Source of the DNA: Branchiostoma floridae | Lineage: Eukaryota; Chordata; Leptocardii; Amphioxiformes; Branchiostomatidae | Length of the DNA: 27,589 bases | Direction of reading: 5' to 3' | Assembly: GCF_000003815.2 (NCBI RefSeq) | Contig: NC_049997.1 | Span: forward strand, 15,772,292 to 15,799,880 | Shown here: piece after piece, positions 1 to 10,200 of the stretch | How the letters are laid out: the number at the start of each line of letters is the position of its first letter | How positions within the stretch are numbered: the first letter of the stretch is position 1 | The notes under the pieces: generated by a model | What the model saw: the letters and a program-made list of their open reading frames with translations, nothing else | The model's database searches: none | Told to the model about the DNA's origin: nothing | Made by a program: the position numbers and the translations under genes

Positions 1-33
1 CAATACTAGCCTATATGGTGCAATGCCTAATAG

Positions 34-244
34 AATGTACATGCAGAAACTTTTGCAGTGGTTTAATGTTCGTGGTTTTCGCAGTGGACGCTTCACCGCG
101 AACTTATAACCACCGTGAACATTTTTCCATGGCAGTAAGAGATTACAGTGCATGGTGCTACCGCGAAATTAAAACCACAGCGAAATGTCCCTTTTCCCGC
201 TACCGCGAAATTAAATTCCTGCGAACTTAAATGCATTTACAGTA
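34..244. mobile_element. Palindromic MITE, copy 1
   Basis: A non-autonomous element of about 211 bp built from GC-rich inverted motifs (TTCACCGCGAAC, AACCACCGTGAAC, CTACCGCGAAATTAA). It ends in TGCATTTACAGTA. Its left end, TGTACATGCAGAAA, is a decayed form of the matching terminal repeat TACTGTAAATGCAGAAA seen intact at 17977. The two copies align along their whole length in the same orientation, which defines the element. It has no coding capacity. The superfamily is not certain; a TA flank on the better copy would fit a TA-targeting transposon. Confidence 0.8.
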
Positions 245-756
245 TTCAATAAGCAAGTTTCAAAATATGCAAGATATCTATATGTTCAGATATTGAAAGT
301 GTTCAATGTATTCAATGTGTTATTATTTTCAATATACTCAGGATTGTACTATAGTGTGTATGTTTAATTTACAATTGAATATAGTTTAATAACAATAAAT
401 TTTGATTTGTTCAAAATTTAATGTGATATGCATGTAACTTTGCTTTTAATGCATTCAATATGAACGTGATACCCTCACAGAGGGTTTTGTTCAGAATTTG
501 ATTGAGATTGAGATTCAAATATGTACAATGTCTGATATGTTCCATTGTTCAGTGTTTTTAGTAAATTGTGATATATACATTTATGTTACATATTTGATAT
601 CTTTCAATATTCAAATCATTCAATATGTTTGATTATCGAAAGATGTGCGATGTGTTCAGTATAGATAAGACTTACTTTTATCAACTACTTTACACACACC
701 CCTTTTCAACACTGTATCTTTAACTCCTCCATTGCAACTATTATATTTCCACTTAG
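245..756. other. AT-rich intron upstream of ssbp1 exon, no gene seen
   Basis: About 500 bp of AT-rich DNA in which short words such as TTCAATATG and GTTCAGTATG recur many times between 280 and 660, like an eroded simple repeat. I found no further ssbp1 exon here, so the upstream exon is probably outside the window. The last 20 bases before 757 form a usable 3' splice site (TTATATTTCCACTTAG). Confidence 0.5.
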
Positions 757-830
757 GCACAGAGTGTATGTTACTGGGAAGATAGACACAGCTATGTACG
801 AGGGACAACGCATCACGAGTATCATTGCAG
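757..830 (+). CDS. ssbp1: ssbp1-like mitochondrial SSB, penultimate coding exon
   Basis: A 74-bp internal exon with acceptor CCACTTAG and donor CAG|GTATTT, entered after two bases of a codon and left after one. It reads HRVYVTGKIDTAMYEGQR then ITSIIA. This matches the last strands of the OB fold of mitochondrial single-stranded DNA-binding protein, whose animal members have RVY(V/L)xGKID and a TTIIAD motif here. mtSSB is a homotetramer in the mitochondrial matrix that coats single-stranded mtDNA and stimulates Twinkle helicase and DNA polymerase gamma (family knowledge). The stretch between GKID and IIAD looks about five residues shorter than I recall for vertebrates. The N-terminal exons, including the transit peptide, lie outside the window. 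Confidence 0.88.
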
Positions 831-865
831 GTATTTTTTTTAGTTTTTCATAAATTCAGACCGAG

Positions 866-882
866 TGTATGTGTGTATATGT

Positions 883-914
<32 letters not shown>

Positions 915-960
915 ATTTGTATGTGTGTGTGTTTGTGTGTGTGTGAGCACATATGTGTGT
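866..960. repeat. (GT)n microsatellite
   Basis: An imperfect run of GT with TATGT and TTTGT interruptions, inside the ssbp1 intron. The longest pure stretch is around 888-914. Confidence 0.95.
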
Positions 961-1046
961 CAAGTTTGGGACTTGGGTAAAGTTTTAAAATGTGGCTCCT
1001 AGCAGCAAGTCATACTGCAGTCAGTGTACAAAATACTTTTCTGAGT

Positions 1047-1273
1047 CAGGTTGCACAGTGTGCAACCTGGGGCAAAAACTAGGTTGCACAACTGAATTTC
1101 AAGTTGCACCACCTACAATTCACTAATTTCTGAAAAAAAGGTACAATACATAGTGATTACATGTTTGGCTGATATGAAATGGAGCTGCCTCTGTCCATTT
1201 ATTTCTGCCAAGTAAATTGCGAACAAAATCCAGTTCTGAGGCTCAAAATCTAAGTTGCACCCTGTGCAACCTG
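1047..1273. mobile_element. Short MITE with self-palindromic ends
   Basis: The left end CAGGTTGCACAGTGTGCAA (1047-1065) and the reverse complement of the right end, CAGGTTGCACAGGGTGCAA (1255-1273), match at 18 of 19 bases. Each end is itself nearly palindromic (TTGCACAGTGTGCAA). AGT occurs directly outside both ends and may be a 3-bp target duplication. The 227-bp element is inside the ssbp1 intron and has no ORF of its own. Confidence 0.65.
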
Positions 1274-1530
1274 AGTTTAGAAGTAAGTTACACCAAGCAA
1301 AAAGTGGTTGCAATGTGCAAGTGTGCAAGTGTGTATTTTGCACGCTGGCAGTGGAACTTTAATACACTTGTGATATCTTTTGTACTGACCTTGCTGTGTT
1401 GGTAAGTTTTGAGTGGTAGATACCTCATATTTTTCTTGCCATTTTGCTTTCAAGTTGTGACAGTTGATAACTGTATAACTGTGACAGTTGATAACTGTGA
1501 CTGTGTCATTTTTGCAATATTTTCTTCCAG

Positions 1531-1595
1531 ACAACATCATCTTCTTAACTAGGGACAGTGCACAGGGTGAAGTAGATGAACAAGAAGACATGTAA
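1531..1595 (+). CDS. ssbp1: ssbp1-like mitochondrial SSB, last coding exon
   Basis: The acceptor is TTTTCTTCCAG. The exon completes the split codon as GAC and reads NIIFLTRDSAQGEVDEQEDM followed by TAA at 1593-1595. Joined to the previous exon it gives IIADNIIFLTRD, the C-terminal signature of animal mtSSB (IIADNIIFL), then an acidic tail. The acidic C-terminus is common in SSB proteins and is the usual contact for partner proteins (family knowledge). No canonical AATAAA is seen in the next 100 bp, so the mRNA end is not placed. Identification is firm on the motif and the frame-perfect splice. Confidence 0.9.
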
Positions 1596-1950
1596 ACTAC
1601 AAAGAAAAGACAAAAAGGAAGTCCACATGATCCTGTGTATCCATTAGATATTATACATTTTTATTAATGTATGGCCAAGCAAAAATAGTTTTGTGTTTCC
1701 TTTTTACAGTCCCGAGAAAAACTGGGTCGCTATGAGGATTCTCTTTTTTTTAATTTTTATTCCATTGTGGTCTTGTGTTATGTGACCAAACTGAAAAGAG
1801 TGAAGAACAAATACATGTAGTTTTTTGTTGATATCTAACACACTAACACCGTTGCTATAGCAACTGGTCAAATGTACATTCTATCACAAACTGCAGACAA
1901 TATAAGATTTTGTTATTCACATGGGAAGATAGTTACAGTAAATGTTAACA
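1596..1950. other. ssbp1 3' UTR and flank, nothing else seen
   Basis: AT-rich sequence after the ssbp1 stop. It presumably holds the 3' UTR. No poly(A) signal of canonical form and no other feature could be supported. Confidence 0.4.
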
Positions 1951-2439
1951 TACAGTCAAACCTGCCCGAGCGACCACCTCTTCTCAGCGACCACCTGGCC
2001 ATTTCGACCGCTTTTTCTCGGTCCCGATTTATTTTCCCATTGACGTAAGCATTAAGTGACCTTTTCTCAACGACCACCTGGCCAACGCGACCGCGACCGG
2101 CCCAAATTGGGACCCATAACGACCGCATCATTTTCAAAATTGAGGTTTACGTTGATTTCTGATGATAACAAGCGCGATTTTGTGCCGAAATCGGCCAGTT
2201 TGCGTCGGATTTTGGGGTTAAATTTACAGTTTACAGTGTGTGTGTTGTATTTGACATTAAAGACCTCGCTTCTTTGCGTTTGTGCAGTGTGCTTGCTGTT
2301 TGCCATTAAGCACAACGGAAACCATTTATACTTTGCATTGGGCATGTTTTAAGTCGATACTCTTCTCAGCGACCACCTGTCCAAATCGACCGCTTTTTTC
2401 CGGTCCCCCGGGTGGTCGTCTTGGGCAGGTTTGACTGTA
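1951..2439. mobile_element. Tc1/mariner-like MITE
   Basis: The terminal inverted repeats are TACAGTCAAACCTGCCC (1951-1967) and GGGCAGGTTTGACTGTA (2423-2439). The match extends inward through CGACCACC, about 29 bp in all. CAGT...ACTG ends flanked by TA are the hallmark of Tc1/mariner-type elements (family knowledge). The 489-bp body has no transposase. It contains three direct copies of a sub-repeat, TTCTCAGCGACCACCTG, at about 1981, 2064 and 2363. Confidence 0.85.
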
Positions 2440-2689
2440 GTCTAGTTGTTTGTTTGGCGTCATGAGACGGTAGATGCCTCAAACATTGACACTGCAGTTC
2501 AATAGGAAGCAGTTTAATGGTCTTACTAGATGTAAAAGTAAAATGCATATGGCACTGGTATTTTCAGCATAATATTGTAAGTTTACAGATATACATTGTA
2601 CAAGTATATTGTGACAAAAAAACAAAGAAGTGCAATGGTCACTATATGGACATTTTTTCATGGACTGTTGAAAGCCCCAAATTGTAAGT

Positions 2690-2939
2690 GTCAAATACAG
2701 GAAGCTATGATTTAGAAGTAAGGTCGAAAATTTTATACCCTTTGTCAGTGTCAGACCATAGGCGGTAGGCCAAGGAATTGTTGGCAAAGTAGTGGGGATT
2801 ACCCGAAGGCCGAACCAATTGGCGTAGGAGTTTCTGCACCTGAAGGTCGGCGAAGACGACCAATCGGCGTAGCCGATTGTGTGCCCGGCGAAGCCGTTTA
2901 TGTCATCAGAATGCAACTTTTTATTATTATTATTATTAT
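2690..2939. repeat. Retroposon-like 3' end with (ATT)n tail
   Basis: A locally GC-rich block with repeated words (GGCGTAG, GGCGAAG, GACCAATCGGCG, CCGGCGAAGCCG) that ends in an ATT microsatellite at about 2921-2938. A structured body followed by a short tandem tail is typical of the 3' end of LINE or SINE copies. The family is not identified and the left border is approximate. The 145-codon reading frame across it on the - strand is not a believable gene. Confidence 0.45.
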
Positions 2940-5900
2940 GAAGTTCAACTACAGTAACTGTTGTTAATGTTAGGTAATCAAAGGAATAATAGTAGTCAAT
3001 GTTCAGTTGTCATTTGTATCAGAAATACTTCGAACCCAGTGTACATTTTACACTTAAGTCTGTTTTTCTATTATTATTTTTTAGATAGCCAGTACTAACA
3101 TAAACTTAAGGTTTCTAGTTAAAAGCTGATTATTCTGTTTGTTACATCTTCTGTTATTGCAATTCCATTATCTGAAAAAAACAGAGGAAGTACACTAATT
3201 GATGAAGTATGAAAAAAACACATAAACTTGGTGCATGATAAAAAATGTGACCATTATGTACCAACAATTCAATATGAATCATCTTTTTTGATTGCCATGA
3301 ATTTATTATTGCCGAGAATGTATATGTACAGTTTACTGTACTGTTACTGATATTCTTTCCAATAATCTTTCAAAATTCTGTCATTATAAATGAATGAAGA
3401 TTTTTTTATTGTTTTATGCCCAATTTCGCTACATGTATGTAACGTCATATGAGAACTTAGATATCAACATATAACATTATATATATGTGTGTTATCATTA
3501 TACTAAATCAAGTGAAACACTGTGACATTATGACAACAATCTTTTTGTTCATTCTTAATCCTAGCTTTAGTTGATGTAAAAAAAATTACAGAGGGATTAA
3601 AATATCAACTTGCCCATGTAAAACAAAAGGATGGTTGGTCTATGTTTTGTTTTTAATTAGAGAGATTTAGTCAGAGAACTTGATGAAGAGACTTGAAACG
3701 GCAGATTCGGAAAGAGTTACGAAGTGAGTAAATGTGAAAAATTAAGTTGTTTGAGACATCGAAACTTGCAATTTGAAATATTGGGTGGCTGTAAATCATG
3801 ATAAGCCAAATCTACGTACAGAGCGATCTGTATTGTTAAGAATAAGCTGTCAATGTCGTCTGCGTTACGTTTTGTGTCAACGTAGCTGAACAAACATCTT
3901 AGTCATTAGATTCCCGGAAAAGTTGGCTCGATGTTCATTGGCTGGCAATCACTAACCACAAAGCATGATGACAAAGAGTGATATGTTATTTTAGTCTTCT
4001 CAAAGCTTTCTGTCTTGTAAGCGGCACAATATGTGTGACGTAGCTATTTGCAAGTCATTTTTGGCGACGTTTGCAAGTTTTATTGATATCTAAGTGTATC
4101 CATTTTGACGCCAAAGTTTTCAAGGCAAATCTTTGCTTTATGAACGTTATACTTAAGTACTTATACTTTATAAACGTCCAATTTGAACCTGTAACGGTCA
4201 AAGACTTCACGGAACTCGTGTCGGCCACAGCAATGGCCAAATCACACGAATGTTCAAGCAAATGTTAACACTTCTCAAAAAGACACGAAGCCGAATTTTC
4301 GGTTGCTCTATGCATGGGTTCAAAAATGAAACCCTGTCAGTCACAAAGTTTTAATCGAATCCGTTGTCTTCTTCGGTTAATGCGTCAATATTCAATGTCA
4401 AATTCAAGATCATTGCCGTGCATATTTCAAACGATACACTCAAACATGTTAGCAATGCACATAAATCTGTAACATTATCATCATTATGTTTATCTTTTTC
4501 GGTATAAGTCACGGTTATGATATAGGATTGCCTGTACATTGAACCTATAAGTTCAAGCAATGGACGTACTACGTTGTTTTTGTGCGTGCGTGGAGCAGTA
4601 AAATTGAAATAGCGGACGGCGCTTTTTTGCTAAGCCAATAAATCCCACCAATGTAGACATGAGGTTCTTTCTATATACAGATGATGTCAAAGTTGGTATA
4701 AGGTCGCGCAGTAGAAATATGTTTGTTATTTGCATAGGATACGCGTACGAGTTATATACAACCCAGTTGTTACTCGTAACTCTATCATTGTACGTTTTAC
4801 ATTGCTTTTGAAAAATTTGACACACAGTAAATAAAATACATAAGAGGAGCGTATGTAGCTAATAAATATAGTGCTTACATCGTAGTGCAACTTTATTTGC
4901 TTCCAGAATGCTACAGACAACATACGTGTTTTTATGCTTCATTATTAAATTAGGAAGAGCATATCGCCTGCTGGCGGTTTGAAAAAAGCCCTTGGGAAAA
5001 AAACAGACAAAATGACATCAAACTAAACCAAAGATACATAAGAAAGATAACAAAATATCGCAAAATTAATAATTGATGTAAAAGCAACTCATAACATAAG
5101 TCGTGATAAATTAAATACATTCACGAATCATTTGTAGTATGCATAATGCCCTTTAATTTCGATATACCAAGAATAAAGTATTCCCTTTCACTATTGCCGC
5201 TTCGTTAATCAGGATTGTGATATTTTTGAAATAATATTTACAACATTGATAATTATAGTAGACAGCCGTAAACTGTGTATTGCAATGCTGATATAATACA
5301 GTCTGACGCATTTTTTCCAATAATGAATGTGTAACTTACTGTTTATCAACACATAGATACCAATAGCTATCTCAAGAATTTCCTATCTTTATATATCGCT
5401 ACGGGCACAATACGGTACTCTTTTTGCCTCCGGGCAAAAAGCGTTTTACACTTTGTGGAATCCCAGCTTAATAATAGGACACCAAATACAACATGGAAAA
5501 GGTACTCTTTTATCCAATATTGTTTCGTGTAAGTGAAATGATACACGTGCGTGCAGCACCGTAAAGTCCTATATTCTATACTACATAGTATAATTCATAT
5601 CTTTTATACATCATGTATTTCTTAATTTGGTAGACGATAAGTTATAAAGTAGTACAATCATCACTTTAAACCGACCCGTACAATTAAGATATTCTTCACA
5701 CTATATTATATGCAGTTTTAATCTCTAATGTATATTCTATCTACTACCTTCTACATCACCTCTAGATCATTTAAAATCAAACAACGGTAACATATACATT
5801 TTCTTTATACAAATAAATTAATAAACCATTTACCATATATTACCGATGGCAACAATTTGCCGTATCATGTTTTATACACCTGTTGCATTCTGTATTGTTT

Positions 5901-5978
5901 GTCTTTGATTTGTCCAAGATTGAGCCCTTAAATCGGTAAAAGTGCAAGGTAATGATTATTTTGTACTATTTGTTATTA
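2940..5978. other. AT-rich intergenic DNA, no gene recognised
   Basis: About 3 kb between the ssbp1 and kinase genes. Codon-like stretches are short, low in complexity and unsupported by splice sites or recognisable protein motifs. The only local structure noted is a small perfect hairpin at 5420-5441. I see no RNA gene. Confidence 0.5.
5420..5441. repeat. Perfect 9-bp hairpin
   Basis: CTTTTTGCC and GGCAAAAAG face each other across a four-base loop (TCCG). It is not the conserved histone mRNA stem-loop and its meaning is unknown. Confidence 0.5.
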
Positions 5979-6267
5979 AAGCCCCTGCCACACAACACCA
6001 AAATGTATTGGCCGACGAGTTTGCGAGCTCTAAATGATATTTTCGGCAGTAGTACGCCCGGTGTTCGCTCGATCGTCGCCCGACTTTGAGAGATTTGCTA
6101 ATATTCGCAAGTCATCGTGCTCCTTTAAAGATAAGACGGTAGATCTTCATGCGAAAATACGCACGACCGGTACGTCCGGTACGTACCCTCCTATTTTCCA
6201 AAATATTTTGACCTGGCAATGAACAAATACGGTCAAAAGTCGTCGACTGTGTGTATGCCAGGGGCTT
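5979..6267. mobile_element. Foldback MITE with CCCCTG(C/G)CA ends
   Basis: The left end AAGCCCCTGCCACACA (5979-5994) pairs with the right end TGTGTATGCCAGGGGCTT (6250-6267), with two mismatches in 16. The interior is GC-rich and CpG-rich against an AT-rich background. The internal segment at about 6010-6075 (GCGAGCTCTAAATGATATTT, then ACGCCCGGTGTTC) is clearly related to the reverse complement of 22310-22375, so this belongs to the same family as the larger foldback element near 22 kb. No coding capacity. Confidence 0.8.
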
Positions 6268-7091
6268 ATAATTGATTGACACATTTTAGACTTCCAGTAT
6301 CTAGAGGCAATTAGCACATTCAATCAACCATCGTAATTATCAAACTCGATTCTTCATAGAAAATATTACAGCTCCGACTAGAGCACGTACATTATACCCA
6401 AAACGTAAGACGTTTTGTCCCCGTGTAACCCTGGACTGACATGGAACCACAGCTGCATTGTGTCGTCAGACATTTCCAGGGGTTAAAATGAAAATTAATC
6501 TGTGTTGGCACAAGTTATTATGAATCCAAGTTGACCTCTAATTTGCAATACAGTGTATAACAGATTGACATACCCAATTCGTACTGTCCAGCTCCAGTCT
6601 TTGTCAATGAATTTTAGAAATCAACAATCCATCAACAGAGACGCTGGGTGCCATAGACTTTCTGCAACTTATGATCCACTGCTTACGTAGCCACACGTTG
6701 TATCTACTGAGCATAACATCATACAAGCAGTGGACTGCTAATTCCATGACGATGACTGGAGTTGATATTCGAACATTTGGGTAAATCCAATTTTTGTGTG
6801 AGAAATTACAGTTTGTAAATTTTATCCAGTATGCCCATTAGTTGTGGCAATAATAGAATTCATTACAGTATATGATGGGGTTATGTTTGCATCAGATTTC
6901 ATTCCGTTGCATAGGTGGTATTTTCCGATACAACTACATGTACATGTGGACGAAAATGCAGGCGTGACGATTCTTTGTATACGCGAACCGGGGCCGTATA
7001 CGCTCCAATGTTTTCTGTACGTGCTGCTAGTAATCAATGTATACGTAAATATACCATCTTATCAACAAGAGTCCAGCCCTGTTTGGTATAT
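6268..7091. other. Region downstream of the kinase stop, nothing firm
   Basis: About 820 bp between the MITE and the kinase stop codon, presumably including the kinase 3' UTR at its right side. No canonical poly(A) signal is visible on the - strand near the stop. Overlapping ORFs at 6822-7095 have no recognisable domain. Confidence 0.4.
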
Positions 7092-7259
7092 CTAGTTTGG
7101 AGCACTGAGAGCCCTCCTCTTCCTGAATCCAGGCTTACTGGTGAGGTCCTTATACTGTTCGTACTTCTTCCAGTCAAACGTCTTCTGCAACTCCCTGACG
7201 GCGTCGAAGGCAGTTATTCTGTTCTTCGGGTCGTAACTTAGCAGTTTCCTGACAAGGGA
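7092..7259 (-). CDS. Kinase exon 8 (C-terminal, with stop)
   Basis: The acceptor is TTTGCTTTAG and the exon is phase 0. It reads SLVRKLLSYDPKNRITAFDA and onward to the basic tail and TAG (7092-7094). The YDPKNRITAFDA segment is kinase subdomain XI, with the conserved arginine that salt-bridges to the APE glutamate. The tail after it (KKYEQYKDL...RKRRALSAPN) matches nothing I know. Confidence 0.88.
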   Translation of the reverse strand, partial: SLVRKLLSYDPKNRITAFDAVRELQKTFDWKKYEQYKDLTSKPGFRKRRALSAPN

Positions 7260-10200
7260 CTAAAGCAAAAGTACAATCTTGATAAATATGAGTTATTCCA
7301 TCACAAGTCTATTATAAAGTCTCATGATTACCGCCACATGAGAAAAAAATGCAAATATTGTATCATTGGAACATCATAAACTCTGAAGTATTTGGTGTAT
7401 ACAAATTATATATATGTATAGACTTATAAGACCCATTAGGACTTTTAATGACGTAAAATGTATCTATGTAATATACGTTGTCTGACCCTTACCTCTTCAC
7501 TCATGACCTCAATGAAAAGTGGCCTGCAGGCCGATTTAAGGTTTTATGAATAAACAAGGTTCAAACAAACAATTAAAATATCTAAATGTGTGTTAAAGTA
7601 TCACGTAAGATATGTTGGTGTTCAAGACAATCTTGAAAAGATCACTGTACCCATGGTGTTTATTGAAGCGGTATTATGACTACCGGATGAATTATGAGAA
7701 TTGGTCTTACGTATCAATTTTTTTATTTCCCTTAAAGCAAGTTAATATAAGATGATACGTAGAAATGATCTTTAGCCTTCCCTCCATGCAGACTTTATTT
7801 GCTTAATTTAGACGTATGATCTTACGTTGAATGGTTCCCTAACATCCTTCAAGCCGTCGGGTTCCTTCCTGTCCTTAAGGTTCCTCTTAAGTTCGAACTC
7901 GATGTCCTCCGTCTCCCAGATTTCTTCACGTGCGAAGAGCTCTGTATGTTTGCAAAAACACATGTGAATTACAAAATCCAATACCAAAAGGATACTCCTG
8001 AAAGAGGACTTAAGGTTGAAAGGATAATTATTGAAGGTAGATTAATGCATTATTGCATTATTATATTTGTCTCTTTAGACGGACGGAGGCCAATGATGAT
8101 GATGATTTTTCTCGTTATGTGACTATAGACAGTAAACTCTAGATCATATCCAAGAAACAAGTCTCTTTTTTGCCAATTGTAGTTTTAATTTCTTAGCCTG
8201 ATTTCATCGCGTTTCTTATGGCCTTCCCTACATAGCCAATTAGCCACGCACAGCGGATTTTGCATTACAAATATAGACTACATTTTTCTAAAAGATACCT
8301 TTTTATTACACATATCATTCAGTTGCAGATAAAAAAAAAATTTCAGCGAAACGTATTCATTAAATTTAGTCACTTAAATCTCCATAAGCCATGAGTGTTG
8401 GCTCAGTAAAGGTACTTTAGTTGTGGGGGTGTTATTGGCTGTGTTAGTTGTAACGTGTGTAGGAATGGTCTATAATAGTGTCTACAGTGTCTATAATAGT
8501 ATGATATAACGTACCTGCCAAAGTGCAACCCAAGGACCAAATGTCCGAAGAATAATCAGCGTCCAGGCCGTCCACGGAGCATTCTGGAGCGAGAAAGATG
8601 GGACTTCCCGGCTTTATCATGCTCTCTATCACGGACAGGTTGTTGTGCTGCTCAACCTTGGCCGTCCCCAGGTCACAGATGTAGGCGTGTCTTTTTGTAT
8701 CAACCTGAAATGAGAATATACATCCATTCATTACGTTTTAGATCAGTGACGGCTTCTTTTCGTGTTACGCAATAGGCTTTAGGCTATATGATTGCAATGT
8801 GTTGCATTTAATGATTATCTAGAGGTATCGCATGTATATGTACAATAAACTGCATTTGTCATTTGTGTCATTTTTAGGAACAGAACACTATAAGTAACGT
8901 TGATGAGAGAGCTACCTAAATCCTACCTACTCCTACTCCGCAAGGGGGCCAGGGGAGGGGGCAGATAATCTACGCAAGCCTGACCTAGTCTCGTGCTCTC
9001 TCGCGATATCGAGACTAGGTCACTCTCCGATGGACTGTCAGCCGTCGAAAATTTGGTATGTCCCTTACTTTTAAAACCAGTCATTGTTTAAAGAAAATTT
9101 GGAGTAACCAGAACACAAAGAATAAAAGAAGAGGACACCAACCATGACGTTTTCGGGCTTGAGGTCCCGGTGGATGATGCCACAGTCGTGAAGGTGCGCC
9201 ACTCCCTCTGCTATCTGCAGGGCCACGTACGGTTCCTCATGGGCCGGGATCTGCACGGGCTCAAAATAAATACATTGAGACAGGTTGGGAAAAGGAAGGG
9301 CGTCCTTTTAACAAAAGACAATCAAACACAAGAGCAGTCAGTAGTTAGCGTTTGTGTTGAGAGTGTGAGTTAAGCCGTTGGGTTACTGAAAGTGCTGCAA
9401 GTCTAAAAACTTGTGAGAAGAAAGGGTGAAATGGCAGGGTTTATTAGATGCGTTAGTTTGTAAAATATAAGTATAGATTATGAATCCAAGACGAAACGAC
9501 ACGTTTATGAACGTTGTATTGCACACTAATTATGTCCAATGATTATAGATTTTTTGGTAACGCCTCAGGGGCGAGTCATCTCGACAAATGGGTGGCTCTC
9601 CGGCTGTTTCAATGAACAAATAGAATGTATTTCAAAAATGTTTTGAACGTCTCTTTGTAGTTTCATCCTTGGGTACACTATAACAAACTTCATTGCTTTG
9701 CTACAAAAAGACAATAAAACAATAAAGTGGGAACTACTAACATTGTACCCATGTGATAAAATAAGTTTAAAACTACCGCGATGATTCCATATTATAATGA
9801 TAAAAGAAAAAGTGAAGAAAGTGGGATTGATTAGCATATATCAAATAAAACCGCGGTTAGAATGGAAAATGAGGGTAGCTGGGCTAAAAGATTTTTAAAT
9901 GTCACATCATAAACTGCAGTAGATGACGCGCCCACTGTTGTGCGAATCCGACACCTTGTTGACGCCATGCGTTGTCCAGTGGTTGAGATCTGGCTTAGAC
10001 ATACAGATAGACTAAGGGGCATATGTTAACGTTAGAACATGTCATTAGCTTACTCTGTCCTTCAGTGGACGTAGGAGATCCCAAACAGGGGGACTAGCTA
10101 TGTCTCGATAAGTCAAATACCACAGTGTAATACGGACAAAAAATATTTTTCTGTGACAAAATATAAGCATAGGTATGAAGTTTATGTCCAGCATTTTAGA

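Larger units (their letters stand above)
831..1530 (+). other. ssbp1 last intron
   Basis: A 700-bp intron with GT...AG ends, inferred from the frame-perfect join of the two flanking exons (GCA G | AC AAC). It carries a GT microsatellite and a small inverted-repeat element, listed separately. No other coding sequence is visible in it. Confidence 0.8.

Noticed and set aside
2479-2916. A 145-codon - strand reading frame.
   Set aside because: It runs through the repeat-rich, ATT-tailed block; composition is irregular, no domain is visible and no splice or start context supports it.
3661-3696. Possible + strand terminal exon reading RDLVRELDEET then TGA after a TTTTTAATTAG acceptor.
   Set aside because: Only 11 codons, no matching upstream exon found and no gene it could belong to; chance is likely in AT-rich DNA.
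7484-7525. Apparent kinase exon ending GTGAAGAG with donor GTAAGG on the - strand.
   Set aside because: The same sequence occurs at 25008 as part of a dispersed repeat, and kinase exons 7 and 8 already join in phase without it.
8943-8963. G-rich stretch GGGGGCCAGGGGAGGGGG as a G-quadruplex.
   Set aside because: Only three separate G runs, so a standard four-run quadruplex is not clearly possible.
9831-10022. A - strand frame reading SQISTTGQRMASTRCRIRTT.
   Set aside because: It might be a decayed transposon piece, but no motif, partner copy or splice support was found; the kinase frame skips it cleanly.
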